NCBI GenBank assembly: GCA_003342895.1
Contig: PTFA01000398.1
Span: 5,763 to 69,762, forward strand
Direction: 5' to 3'
From: Casuarius casuarius
Lineage: Eukaryota > Chordata > Aves > Casuariiformes > Casuariidae
Length of the DNA: 64,000 nucleotides
Position numbers and translations under genes: made by a program. The notes beneath the pieces are model-generated. The model did not search any database and was not told the origin of the DNA. It saw nothing but the letters and a program-made list of their open reading frames with translations. Below, piece by piece: positions 1 through 13,700 of this stretch; within the stretch, counting starts at the first letter, position 1, and each line of letters opens with the position of its first letter.

Positions 1-95
1 GCTCTCCCTCGCTCTCCCTCGCTCTCCCTCGCTCTCCCTCGCTCTCCCTCGCTCTCCCTCGCTCTCCCTCGCTCTCCCTCGCTCTCCCTCGCTCT
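1..95. repeat. ten-base minisatellite, truncated by the window edge
   Basis: Nine exact copies of GCTCTCCCTC fill 1-90 and a half copy follows to 95. The + strand carries only C, T and one G per unit, so the array is GC-rich and strongly pyrimidine-biased against an AT-rich flank. No copy differs from the others, which suggests a young or still-expanding array. Its full length is unknown because it runs off the left edge. Confidence 0.95.
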
Positions 96-1626
96 GTTTG
101 TAATAAATGGCTTGTTTATTTGCGCCATTAAGTTACACCGAGAAAGAAGCACTATTTTTCCTCAGTGCTGATCTTGCTGCTGACATCATGCAAAATCTCA
201 AATTTACATATCCTCTGCTGAGAAGCTTACAGGACAGAGGAGAGGGAGGGAGAGAAACTATAAGTAAGGAACTATTTGATTGGATGGTGATTCACCACAG
301 TATGGCTAGGAGTGCTTCTCATGTATTTTTAAATAATAAGTAAAAATGGTTGGGTTTTTTTAATTGATAGAAGGTGTCTTCTGGACACTCAGCACTGAAA
401 TATCAGTGGAACTCTGTAATTCAGCTATAGAAAACTGTACCTGGATTCAGTCAAGGAGATGCTCCTTTCTCTTTCGTGCCTGTAACTTTATGCTCTATTC
501 TGAGTGTTAAAAAGCATAGAGAAATATATCATTTTAGTGCATCCAGCCTAAGTGCTATGTCTTAGAAGATGTTTACCAAAATGATTACAAGAATCAAATG
601 AATATACTGTAAGAATCCCGATATTTGCATCAGAAGGCAACCTCTCATGAACTGCTGTTACTGAAGTACATTGCTTTTAAAGGAATACATATTCCTTTGC
701 TCTGCAAGGTATCTTAGCTCATTAACATTTATTTCTGATTGCATCATAGCAATCATCATTCACTCTGTCAATGTGCCCCTTGCCTGGCTTATTAAGATTT
801 AAGACATTTATTCTTAGGAGTTCACTTGCCTAAAGAACTATTGTCCATTTCCATTCAGGAAAGGACATTATCAAAAGTAAATGTGGAAGCACAAAGACTG
901 ATCTGCCTTTCAGTGTTTGCTTTCTTCTCAGGGCAAATATATGAGCTAGGTTTGAATTCCATAGTCCTGGTGCTATTAAGCTTCTCGAATTCATCCACTT
1001 TTGGTATCTTCTGCTCTTGACTTTTCCTCTTCTTTCCATCAGTATATGACAAAAAGCGAATGTTTATTATGTATAGAAAAAGTCAGCAGCATGTAGTGTG
1101 TTAAATAAATGAATTTTTATTTTAAAGAATTTTATCTCCTTAAATCAAGCTCCAGATGATTTTTAATATAACTCAGGCCATGATTGATACAAAGAAAGTA
1201 TAAAATCAGAGGCAAGGAAAGACCTTTCAATTGTGAAATTGGTACAGGACTAATAAGTATGTTTGGTAAACTATAGTTCTAGCCTTTCAAAAGACTTGTG
1301 CTCCACAGAACCATGTTGGTATTAAGATGTGTAGCACAACATGAAAATGTTTGATAAGCATTGCTGTGTAACATATCTTAAAAATATGCTTCAAAGAAAA
1401 TCTCTGCAATTTGATTTAATAATTTCATAATAGACATTCACACAGCTTCCTGATTATAGCTGATTAGCTGATGCACAGACCAAGCACATTTTTACTAAAG
1501 CCAAGGGAAGCTGTGCCATATATATACACATGCATAGGAAATATGTAATACAATATTCTATACTCTGTCATGCAGATAGCTTTGCCTCAGATCAAGATTT
1601 GACCTTACCCAAAAGGCTTTACACTT
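96..1626. other. AT-rich non-coding DNA with one small open frame
   Basis: No gene is recognised. The only notable item is an ATG frame at 107-343 (+) of 78 codons with a good Kozak context (A at -3, G at +4). Its product has no signal peptide, membrane segment or motif I know. It may be a chance frame in a conserved non-coding element. The rest is ordinary AT-rich intergenic sequence. Confidence 0.7.
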
Positions 1627-1689
1627 AAATATATGTGTAATATATACATGCATACACATATATGTCTGTATACACATATATTCATATAA
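1627..1689. repeat. degenerate TA/CA/TG low-complexity tract
   Basis: The tract is alternating purine-pyrimidine sequence built from ATATAT, ACATGCATAC and TACACATATA pieces. It is an old, decayed dinucleotide repeat with local self-complementarity. Confidence 0.75.
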
Positions 1690-2330
1690 AGGGATTCTAC
1701 ATAAAATAGTTTTCTAGTATTTCATTTTTAATCTGTGTATATTTGTATTGTTTGAACAGCTGCTCCCCATAGTCTGTTTAGTGTACTTCCATGTTCTCGT
1801 AAGGTCCTCGAGGTTACAAGTGGCTGTGGCGTTGGATTGTGAATCTTCAGTTTCCGAAAGTGCCGTGTACTCAGCTGCCAGTTTTTATTCATTGTTTCCA
1901 TTTACTCTTTCCTTAATATTTCAGCTTTCTCAGCTTGTAGTTCAAACTTCTGAGAAGGCTGGATTGCAACTCCAGCAAGTTCTTCAACAGCTGCTACTGG
2001 TTAGTCAGCATTTTATACATGATTGTCACTGTATGGTATGGCAGGGAAAATGCTGTACTGTGTAATGTCATACATATTTAATAAATGTAGAACTTTTGCA
2101 GGCAGCATATGCCTTAAAATGTTTCCTAAAATAAAGAGCTTTCTAAATACCTTTTCCATATGTTATGCCTACAAAACACATTATTTTCTGAGGATTCTTT
2201 TAGAAATGTCCATAGTTAACAGCCATAACCGTATTGATTTCCGCTCCTGCTTTGCTAGGTATGAGACCTACTCTGCGTTTAAGTGAGAATGCTTTAATTT
2301 GCTGTTTTTGTCATGGGGAAGGGTTTTGTT
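1690..2330 (+). other. intergenic DNA containing an exon-like segment at 1925-1999
   Basis: A pyrimidine-rich run ending in TTTCAG (AG at 1923-1924) is followed by 75 bases and then a GTTAGT donor at 2000. The 75 bases stay open in one frame only, reading LSQLVVQTSEKAGLQLQQVL and then QQLLL, which is glutamine- and leucine-rich. The other two frames have stops. An AATAAA hexamer follows near 2080. I do not recognise the peptide. This may be a non-coding RNA exon or a chance pseudo-exon. Confidence 0.35.
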
Positions 2331-2769
2331 TTATGAGTAGGTTAAGGGTGTGGTGCTTTTGCAATGAGCTGTGAAAGTAACTAAACTTTCTCTAACGGAG
2401 CATTGCACAACTGCAGGATCAGAACTGACAATATTTTGGCCCTCGTCCTCACTGCGGCCTCTCTGCACCATGCCAACAGTGCAAGGTGACTCTAGCCAGT
2501 CTAATTGGCCATGGAGGGATCTGCTCAACAGAAGGATTCTCCCTGGAGGCTGTGCAGTGTGTGGCTGGGGCTTCCGTACAGAACTGCCAAGCTGGCTAGT
2601 GCAGAAGCCTTTGGGAATGCTGGCAGCCAGTGTAGATCCGATTATACTTTGGACAGCTATGATTTATGTGAAAAGACTAGACCAATGCGTGTACAGCCAG
2701 CCCACTGTTCGGCCAGTGTTTGCAGGGAAGTATTTACAGTGTACCCATGCAGTACACAAATTGGTTTGA
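2331..2769. other. locally GC-raised, unrecognised block
   Basis: The base composition is richer in G and C than its surroundings, and one + frame stays open without a stop from 2371 to 2769. That frame opens with GTG, not ATG, so translation is doubtful. The sequence resembles neither CR1 nor any family I can name. It may be an old exapted repeat or a conserved element. Confidence 0.4.
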
Positions 2770-5700
2770 ATATTTATTTTATATGCAATCTATACAATGT
2801 TAAATACATGCTATTTTAGTTAAAAATCTAGGAAGGATATTTTAATCAGTGTATTTCTGTTCTTTTGTTACATAATTATCATTGGTGATGGAAATGTCCT
2901 AGTCTGTAATTTTAACTTCAGGGCTATTCATATCTAGGGTTAAACACAACCCTGTGTGCAGTAAAGCTCATTATTGTATTGGAAAGGGTTAATAAAAGAT
3001 GAAGAACAAGGGATGTGCAGTTAAGACATTTGCATGAAATTGTTAAGGGAGTTGTGGGAAGCATTTTAATTTTATAATCTTTCATAAATTATTCATTTTT
3101 TAAATAACATCACAAATTTGAACACAGCTAAAAGGTAGCAGCCTTTACATTATATCACAGCTTTTGCAATCACAATGGAAAATGTGCCCTTTCAGATTAT
3201 GTTTGCTCCAGCCATTTCTTCACTGAGAGAGAGAGCAAAGGAAACAGATATTCAAGCTTTTCTCTTTTCTTTCTCCTCCTCCCACCTAGAAAAATGTGGC
3301 GCAGTGTCAGGTGGATATTTCTGAATAAAAAGAATAGCTTTTGTTTATATTCTTTTATCTAGTTTTCAGAGCTTTTTTATATTTCAAAATTATTTTCTCT
3401 CGTAGTTCTGAATATATATTTTACATACTGCTCACATTGCATTTATTGATGATGCAATACCATTCTTCTCTGAGAAGGTACTAATGATTTTTTTTCTGCT
3501 TTTTTTTAAGTCTCACATCCTGTCAATAAATGACTCAGTCCTTCACTAAATTTTGAGAAAATGTTCATTAACATAAGGGAATTATAGTTTACAATCCATT
3601 TGTGAGTCTGTATATTGAAAATATACAATCATAGCAGAGTAATAAGGCTATATACACATGGAAAAAATAGGTGGCTGAAAAACAAATGTAGGGAGACTTT
3701 TTACTATTTTCTCTTTGGTTGTTATCTAAACCCGACTGTGCAGCAATCTGAAAAGCGTACCAATATCCAGTTCTTAAAATACAGGATTAACCGTATCAAG
3801 AGTAAGTAGTAGGTAACACCAGTGCACAGGTAACAATCCTGTTTATTCAAACTGTGCATATGTCAGCTGGAGTGTGAGGAACAGCATTTTCTGAACATGT
3901 ATTTCTGAACTGAGGTTTTGAATTATTTCTTTTGGGAAATATATAAAAAGAAGTGTAGTTCTTCAGATGTCTCAGGAGAGGTATTTTGTGCACCAAAAAG
4001 GGATTAAAACTAGATAAATGACTTAGCGTAATAGAATTTCAAATAGCTTCAAAGATCTATAGGTTTATTGTCAAAATTTTGTAATGCCTTTTGGAGATCG
4101 GATTTACAAAAGATAGGTGGTTATAAGAGAAAATGACATTGGGCATGTCCTATAATTTGAATAGCTGGAGTGTCAGAGATGAATGGATTGCTAGCTTCCC
4201 CACTACTGTGTCAAAAGAGTAGACAGTAGAGTTGTTGGAGTGGTAATGAAATACAGAGCTTGCCACTAATTCAACTGTTTTGACTTTGGCCTGTGTTTAA
4301 TACTGGTTCACTGGACTGTCACATAAAAGCTGAGCTGGTGGTGTTGGTCCACACTGTAGCAAAAAGATCAAATCATCTGCATTACCAAACCCTCCTCAGA
4401 ATAAGCAAATTACCTGGCTGTTTTAGCAGAAGGACCAAGCACTGATTAGGCACGGAGGCAGAAAGAAAAGAAAAAACAGAAAGAAAATTCTCATATATTG
4501 TGTACTTGTAAAAATAAAGACTGCTTTATATTGTATTTTACTGTGGTCATACTTGGTTTTTGCACACTTAATGGAGGATTGAGAAGACTTCTCTATTTTC
4601 ATTATGCTCAGTGGTATGCATCACCAGAAGATATAACTGTACTGCTTTGAGCTATGATTTCCCTTTTTTTAAAATTCAATGATAAATGCAAAAGAGTGTG
4701 AATAGTATGAAGAAATATAGGTACAATTCCCAGAAAGCAAGTGCATGTGTAAGAAGGTCTTTGGCCAAATGAGTGCGAGTAGGAACTAGGTGGATTTTTT
4801 GCTAACCATCAAGCAGTCAGCATTTTACTTTGCATCTCAGATGAAGATGTGAAATACTCTTCCAAAAAAAGAGAGGCAAAGACAGACAAGAGGTGGGGAT
4901 GTTTAGAGAAGCAAGTTCATAAGGATGGGAGTGAGAATAACCTATTTTATTTGCAAAACATGGTATCTAATGTTTCAGAGCAAACCAATGTAGGTCTTTG
5001 CTTTGTGATTTTATGAAGAGTGCTATCAAAAATTTTCTTCAGGGACTCTGTTTCAGCTATGTGTTTGTGACTATATTTTCCAGTTTTACAATTTGAATGA
5101 CTCATCATGAAAGATTATTTTTGTAATTGCATTCATGGCACTACATCCTTGTGGTATTTCTGCTGTTGCTATACTTTTGTTGTTTGCGTGTGAAAACATA
5201 TTACTGGAAATTTTGATAATGTATGTTAAACTGCATATTTTGTTGATTTCTGTGTATTGAATATATAGCATATTTTGCCATTTTACTTTCTTTCCAACTT
5301 CCGTCAAAAATAGTTATGTAGAGGTTTCTATCATGTGTTTATCATGTGCCTTTTTTGGTAGTCAGGTTCAGAAAAAGCATCATACATATTTATCTCCTGG
5401 ACATAAAATAAATGACAGTAGCAATGGTGATTAGCATTATGGGAGGATAAAAAACAGTTCCCAGTTAAAATGCAGCATTCAAACAGCTTGAGTAACATTT
5501 GTCCTCTAATCTCAAATGCTAATTGTGACTTTAAATTGCAGCAAATAGTCCAGCAAAACAACGTAATGTCACCTGAAAAATATGCCCCTGCAACATTTCA
5601 CAGTGGGGGATGCAGCTATGCATGGCATGTGAAATGAAAGGTATGTCACATACTGGCATATCAGCTGTGTCTCTTCACCCACGCTGCAGCACTGCAGAGT

Positions 5701-7744
5701 TGAGGTGACATGCCACAGTTGAAAAGCCAGCATATGACAAGCTCTTCATTTAACTGAGGAGTATGCCAGATGCTAGGAAATACTGCAGTCTCCACTCATG
5801 TTCTGTATAATCAGTTTCCATGCTGTTGTGCTCTCTCAAATGTGATGTTTTGAAACACTATTTAGGCAGAATGATGATTATCTTACATTTTAGGTACGCA
5901 TCTGGGATAAAAAAAAAAGAAAATAACCCTCTCCCCCACTCTCCTGCCCCTACATCTGTAAATCATTTAAATCTAACCATTTATTTCAGGAACCTACATT
6001 TGCCAAGGAATATCTGAAATCCACATGGTGTCCTAAGTGCCGGATTTTGTATTTGGATCTCTGATTTAGATGAATAATGTGTAAAAGTTCATGAGGTGTG
6101 AAACTGCATATAGATAGCTCCTCACTGGTTTATGCACATGAGGACGTTAAGGTTTCTTCCAAGGTCAGTTCAATTTATGCTCACCAAATACTGTCAGAAA
6201 TGTCACTTGCCTTCAGTGATAGCATATGACTAAGCATTTTGTTAATCTCAATTTACTGCCCAACCATGCCCACTTTTGAAAAAGCCCTATTAAAATACAA
6301 AGGATGCAAAGACTCATACTTTCTTAAAGATGTCATGATATACTGTTGTTATAATTTAAAAATAAGGACCACTAGCTACTGTGACAGTCTTAATCCTCCA
6401 TCTGCTTAAGTGCTAGAGAGTTAATAGTATAATTTGGTTCTAAGACAGGTTTAAAAAATAATCACAGTGGATGAAGAGATCCCTATGCATTTTTTACAAT
6501 TGTTTCAAATGTATTCATCCATTCTTTAATGGTACTCATCAGGCCATTACTATAATCATGCTTATAACGAAGTGTATTTTATTTTCCTGTTCAAAGCAAT
6601 TAGTTGTCTGCATAAATTGGCAAGTAAAATTTTGCACTAAAAACTATATTGCAATTAATAGCACTTTCAATCTTTGTAATTATGGATGGTTAATAGCTGC
6701 AGGTTATCGCAAATGCCACTGCAAAAAGTCCTTTTTAAAGCATGTAGCTATACACCAGAGAGCTTACCAAATGATCAAATTGATTTGTGTATAAGTGTTG
6801 TCTCACACACAGTAGAAGTTGATCAAAGGATGCAAAGAAAATGAAGTGGTGATGAAGAACACAAAATAGAAGAAAGTATCCATTAGAGGAGACTAAGAAA
6901 GGGAACTGATACCTTTTTTTTCTAAATTGAATATATTTATTCATTATACATATTCTGTAGTTCACTGGTTCAAATCTATTCCAGAGACAGAAGCTTATTG
7001 CTATCTGAAAAATTACAAGCTACTCAGTGCAAAATGATGTCTATGTTCATGTGCTATCTGTATCATAATAGCTTCCACATTTGAGTTTTAGATCCCTTGC
7101 TGGTGACTTATCAAAAAGCGTAAGGATTAGCATGAATAATAAAGATTTATGTCTACCTTGATCCAGGAACATTCTTTTGTGGAAAAAGATAAGACATGTT
7201 ATGTCTTCCTTTCCTGAAAAGCTGTGCAGGAAAGCTTTTTCTCTGTAACCGATCAGGTATGTGTGTCACTGAATCTGAATGCTACCAGAATTCTACAACT
7301 ATACTCTTAATCTTCAGTCGGCATTCTTCATTGTGCCTGCTGATAAGTTGAGAAAGTGAATGTTGGTCTTTGTTGGTTTTCCCTTTTTTTTCATAATCTC
7401 TGAGAAGCTGTTGATAAGAACAAATGCTTCTAAAATTGTGATTGTAGGTTTTTCGGTCGTATTTTATCATTATAAAAATAGCAAAAATAGCAAAGGCAGC
7501 TGCCTTCATTACCCATAACCATTCTTTAGGATCTTCTCTCAGCATCTTTTAGAATGTGATCCTAATTTAGTGATAATTCTTGAGAAAGGTACTTACATTA
7601 TTATCATGAAATATAATCTTTATTGAATTTAAAGCCACAGGCTATTAAAAATTTGGTCCAGATTATTTTAGTCATAAAGCTGCATTATGTTTTGCAGAGC
7701 TTGAATACCTAGACATGCAGAACTTATCATTATCACTTATGGAA
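2770..7744. other. AT-rich gene desert
   Basis: No gene, RNA gene or interspersed repeat is recognised. A 107-codon ATG frame at 6471-6794 (+) lies in sequence rich in TAATTA-like homeodomain core motifs (about 6590-6730: GCAATTAATAGC, TGTAATTATGG, GGTTAATAGC). That is more typical of a conserved regulatory element than of a protein gene. Confidence 0.65.
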
Positions 7745-7758
7745 ATATATATATATAT
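7745..7758. repeat. (AT)7 microsatellite
   Basis: Seven uninterrupted AT units. Confidence 0.9.
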
Positions 7759-10700
7759 TCAATTATGCAACTCTACTATCAGTTATTCAATCTGATGTTA
7801 ATGTCTTTTTTATTGACAATGGTGATGACAACAAGCATACACTAATGTATGCATTTGTCTGCCAGCTTTTGAAAAAAGCCACGCTGGATTATATCTTGTA
7901 ATTATACATCCAAGAGTCTGATTAATTTAAAATGAATTTCATGCATGAAGAATTCTATAGGAATTTCAAATATTAAGGAATCAAGATAGCTAATTCCTTC
8001 CACATAAACATAGCAATTTGAAAACGTTTATAGCCTTATGACTATTGGCAGGTTTATAATTATTTTAATATAAATGACAGTACTTGAATTAAAAATATTA
8101 GTGGGATAGGCATTGGCTTTTTTGTATCTTTGTTTTTTTTCCTAAAAACTCTTCCCTATATTATTGATCTGGGAACTGGGTAAAAGTGTCATGCATGTTC
8201 TGTTTTTGATAGTCTTACTAATTTTATTGGGGTGCCATACCACTGCCTGTGAGCAGAAGCTGGATTCTTACTTGGAACTTGTTTATTTGTACTTGGATTT
8301 TTTTTTTCCTGAAAGTGCATTTGGACTCGCTAAGCACAGAGATACTGTATTTCTAGCCAGGACAGTAAAAATGTATGTATGTCCTTCTCTAAAATTTGAA
8401 CATCTTTTTATAGGTTTATTGGTGGGGAGAACGGTTGGCCTGAGATGTAAAACATCTGAGTTGGAATGTTGCTAACTGCAAAACTCATCTTCCAGCTTAC
8501 AGGAGGCATTTTTAATGCCAACTTTAATTAAGGTTTGCAAGTCATGCTACAAGGCTAAGGACCATGAGTTTCCAATAAGAATGAAAAAAATGTAATGGTA
8601 GAATTATTCATTAAACTCTTTGTTTGGTATCTGAATAATTAGTAAAACATATGCTACAAAATAAGTATCAATATTGTACCTTGGAAAATGTCAAAAAGAA
8701 ATGTCTTCAAATTCCTGTAGAAGTAAAACACACTTCTTTGGATGCCAAAATACAAGTATCTTGACATTATTAAGAAATAATACCTGAAGTTATATAATAA
8801 ATTTACTATTGTGATGGTTTAATGGTTAAGTGCTAACCATAGTACTTTTAAAACTGTATCATAATTTTTTAAAAAAGAGGATAAATGATTACTTTATTTG
8901 CTCTGGCCATTGGTATAATATTTCAGTTATATATTCCCTGTTATATTTGTATAAAACCTAAACTTTAGCTGTTTTGCCTTCTTAAGTCAGTCAAATTATA
9001 TGAGAGAGAGCTTTACATGTCTAATGAAGAACAGCTCAAAAGATTAGGAACAAAGCATTTTTGTAGAACTAACATGCTCTTCAGATACGTGAGTGCAGAA
9101 ACTGTTGCTTAGCCACAAATGTTTTCTGTCAGATTCAGCTTTTATCTTGGATGTTCCTGAAGGAATCTGGATTAACATAATGAGAATGTTCATGAACCAT
9201 CTCATTATAATTTTAGAAATTTCAGTGCTGAATAATATGCTAGGCTTTATTCTGAAGCTTCATAATTTAGCCTTTTTATTTAATAAAATACATTTGTAAC
9301 ACATACATAGTTTTAATTGCATTCACTTTCCTCTATGTCAGTTTATTTTTTTAATCTAGAATTTGAAACGAGGAGCTAAAAAATCAGTAAAATTATGAGC
9401 ATCATTATATAATCCAAAATACCAGGCAATTACAGATTCCCTATATTTTCTTAAACAGGTTTTTTTGTTTCCCACTTCTCAAACATAGAGCAGATCTGAT
9501 CTCCTGGAAGAGTTGATGATGAAGGTGGATTTTTGTTTCACACAAGTTATTGACAGGTTTTACTACAGCTTTGTATCACAGCATGAGAGTGCCTAGCATT
9601 TTTTCTTTGTTCTTGCTCCTGTTCTAGCTTTTAAGCTATTTTCCTTCATGTAGTGGATCATTTCAGTACTCTTCTATTAAGGATGGAGAATTGTTTACAA
9701 GGGAAGCAGGGTTGCCATCAGAGATGACACAAGTTCTTTAAATGCTTCTGCCCATAATATAAAAAATATTCCGTATTAAAGAGTTTATTTTGGAAAAGAG
9801 CTCTCCCATGGAAGTTCAGCTGTTCTCCAGTCCTCACTATGCAACTCTGAGTCTAGGCATCTTCAAATATATTATCTCTTTTCCTTATCTATATCTGAAA
9901 TATAATCAGCTTTTTGCTAGATCTAACAGCAGATGGAAGTAGCACTATTTTGTTGTTGTTTGTGGTAATAAGTAAATGAATATATAAGCAAACATCTACC
10001 TGAAATATTTAAGAAGTGTTTATAGCGTGGGGCATTTTTTCTCCTTCTTTGCCTTGTGCATCTCAGAGCAGATAATATATTTAATGAAAACTTACATCTG
10101 CTTTGCACAGATGACTGTGGAGTGAACAGAGATTTTTCTCATTGAAAGATTGATAGCAAGTATATACTCCCTCTCACTGTCTCCTGCAAGGTACTCTCCA
10201 TGCCTGAACCGTTGCCTCAGGAAGTTCCTCAGTGTAATGAGATTTTATCAGGTTAGTTAGCTGATACTTCTTACATAGTGCAATTCAGATGGTTGAAGGC
10301 ATGCTTGGAAGTCAGGAGGAGATGTAGGTGAGCTGACCCATCACAGAAGCAGCGAGAAATGACAGGAGCCTCTGAGAAAATAAGAACATGTTGTAAAGAA
10401 AGTGTCCTGTGATGTCCACCCATTGTGAACATCTCAGGACAATCCAGAGTGCTCTAAGCTGTTTTTGACCTATACTCTCAGGCTGAGTTTGCCAAGGTTT
10501 TCCTGCAGCAAAAAATAGGAGCCATAAGGGAAGTTAATTTTAGGGTCTAACTTTCTGGTGGTAACTTCAATGGTGTTCTCAGTCTCTGCCAGGGAGTTAT
10601 GACTACCCTCTTCTCTGCAGATACTTTTAGACTGAGATACTTTCATTTTGTCTAACCCACTAATATGGAGGATGATAATTGTATTGATTTCTCATACATA

Positions 10701-13700
10701 GTTTTTGCATGCTGACAATATACCTTGCCAGAAGCATAGCATTACTAGCATTATATGGCTAGCTTTTAATTTGATCAGTCCTAACTGTAGTAAAATAATA
10801 TAGTTAAACACATTAATATATGTGCATATAGTCCATCTGATACTAAACCTGCTGTGTTCATAACGGCGTACTTCTGGAAAACAGAACTGTTGGCTTACTG
10901 TGCAACTTCATTTTAGGATTTATTAGGTTTATAACATCTGCTCAGGAAGCTGTGCCATGCTAATATTTTTATCATTTCTGTATTCTGAAAGACTTACATT
11001 TGAGCTACAGTGCCCTGAACATGCTTTGATGATTCAGTGAAGTAGAGACACCAGCTTCTGGAAGGACAGAAAACATATTCTTTATTGCTTTTCTTGTTTT
11101 TCTTTTGCTTTTGCTATATGCGTTTTTTATCTCTTACCATCATCTTTGTTTCCAAAACTGCTAAACCTATATATTTCAAAGCATATGGAAAAATGAATAA
11201 AATGTCCATATGGTCAATGCTAGAAGAGAAGCCAAAGTCCTATTATCTTTATCACACACTCATTATACCTTTGGTTGAAAATTTGTAATATATTGTTAGA
11301 ATATTAAAAGTATATGTAGGCTGAAATTTCAATTTTCTCTAATTCTTTTACCAGTTCCCAAGAATATTGATTGTATTTCTGTGAATATTAAGGTAAGATT
11401 TTCAATTCTGAAGTCTGAAGTCAGATTCCAAATCCATAGATAGATGCCCAACATACAACTGATTTTCAGAAGGATGAATATCAGTGAGTCATACTGAAGC
11501 AATGGTAACTATTCCCATACATTGGAAAATCAAGATTTTTCTAACAAGATGCCTAGGTACGGATGCAAGAGATGGATTTTAGGCATCTGAGTTTGGGAAA
11601 GGAGCTCTTGATATTAACTTCTGTAGTATATACTATATCTTTTTTTCTTTAATACAGGCACATCTACCATTTTCTGTTAAACTTTGTTAAACATTGTTAA
11701 TGAAATGTTGTTTACAAACAGTTTTGAATTTTGTTATTGGAATTAATATATTCCGAATGACCACGTTTAATTCCAGTGCTCTGTGAGTGCTGAATATTTA
11801 TGGAGTTCTCAGAGATGTAAAATGAGCTAAACGAAAGAAGGTCACTTTGAGTTAACACAGAGGTAGACCTGTCCAGGAATTATCTTGTAAAACACTGTTC
11901 TGTTGGAAAATACTACTTTGTTAAGTCTGAATGTTTTGTGAAAGCTTCTGCTGTAGTCTCTTTTCGTCTGATGGGTCAGGTTTGTCACAGAGGTGGGAGG
12001 CTGAGCAGATCCAAGAGCACACTGCAGCTGAAAGCAGCAGACTTGTCCTCATCTGTGTGTTCCCTTGTCTCCTTTGCAGCAGCACTGCAGATCACGTGGC
12101 CGCAGGGGTAGTGTTCGTCATGATGGCCAGTTGATCTCATGTGTCACAGGGTCATATAATATATAATGTCCACGCGGCTGAGGAGATGGGGTGGCTGTGA
12201 AGAGTAGTGAATACTGGACTTGGCTGTAATGTGATTTTAGATAAGCTTAATCTAATGGTGAAATGATAGTCTAGACTCCATCATTTCAATGACATTCACT
12301 ATTTTGCTATTATTGTTGTTACTGTGCAAACAGCTAAAATGTTAATCATTGTTGTGGTTCCATATTTCAGTAACAGAACATTAAACACGGTAATGCTATG
12401 CATAATAGCTTTGTAATGTATTTTCTGGATTTTTTTAACAAAGATTTTGGAATCAAAGAAAAGATGCTATCCAGAAATCCTTTCTGAATGTTAAGTTAGC
12501 TTAATGGCTCTTGAAAGCCAGCTGTGAGAGGTTACTGAGGTTTCTGTGAGCATTCACAGAGTGATTGCCATTAAAAAAGTGACAACTAATGTGATAATTA
12601 TATACCCACATTCTTTTTATGGAAAAGCTCTCTCTGCTTATCTGATCATTACATAATTCATAGTGAGTTTCTGAGCCACAATTCAAGGAGATTCTGGGAA
12701 CTAAGGACCCATTGTTTAGGATCGGATTGTGAATGCCTTACTCCTGCTGTCACTCCTATCGTCTTCAATGTGTTCGTTATCCATATGAATAACTGCACGG
12801 CAATGGAAAAAGATTACTGTTCTGGTCTTTAATAGCTGTTGCTTCAACCATATGAGTGAGACAGGAGGATACTAATTTGATGTATCTTTTGGGCATATGC
12901 AGGCAACTCTGTGTAAACATTAAAATCAGCCAAGATAGACTCATTCTGAAACAGAATTTTTCTTCTTTTCATATTTTCATCTTTTACTATGTTTGGAGGC
13001 TAAGGGAAGATACAAATAATGAAAAAAAAAGAGAGAGATTAACAAATGTTGTGAACACAACACATGGAGATTCTCCTTTTTTTTCAAAACAAGGTGTTTC
13101 CTGTACTCCTTAAAATACTGGAATGTGTATTCTGTTAATTGGCTCTTCAGTGTTTGTCCGCATTTTTCTACTTGCAGTTGTGAAATACAGCCCCATATAC
13201 TGAAACCTTGCCAAACAGCATGGAGAACTTGTTAGAAAATGGAGGTTCTTCAGATAAGTAACATTTGTAGATGAATATATAATTAATTTTAATTGTATGA
13301 ATGGCAATTTTCTTTTGGTGGGTATTTACCTCCTCTGTAAACCTACAGTATATTATTCATGGTTCTTTGTCTTTCCAGCAGTTATCCTATTATTGTAATT
13401 ATCACTCATCTTTTGTGGCAAACTTTTTTATCAGAAGCAATTACTCTTAAAATAATTCACTGCCCTAGAATATTCAAATCATTTAAGATGAACTCTTTTG
13501 TAGTAGTTCAACCTGATATAGCTTAATGAAAAATTGTAAATGCATCATTTTATATATTAGGGAAAAAACAGGCTGAATGCATGAGAAAGAGAATGGTGAG
13601 TCAGAAAAGGGAGGGATGAGTGACCTTTTCCTTTTTCGTTGTTTATGTTCATTGTATACTTGTAGCACACAGTCATCATTTTCAGACAAGATAAAATCCT

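Noticed and set aside
239..254. Purine-rich GAGGGAGAG, the reverse complement of part of the minisatellite unit
   Set aside because: Only nine bases match, which is likely by chance in a short purine-rich stretch.
6471..6794. Zinc-finger-like peptide KCHCKKSFLKHVAIH
   Set aside because: The cysteine spacing (C-x-C) and the short gap between F and the first H do not fit a C2H2 finger.
6960..6985. GGTTCAAATC resembling a tRNA T-arm or B box
   Set aside because: No matching acceptor stem, anticodon arm or A box lies at the right distance.
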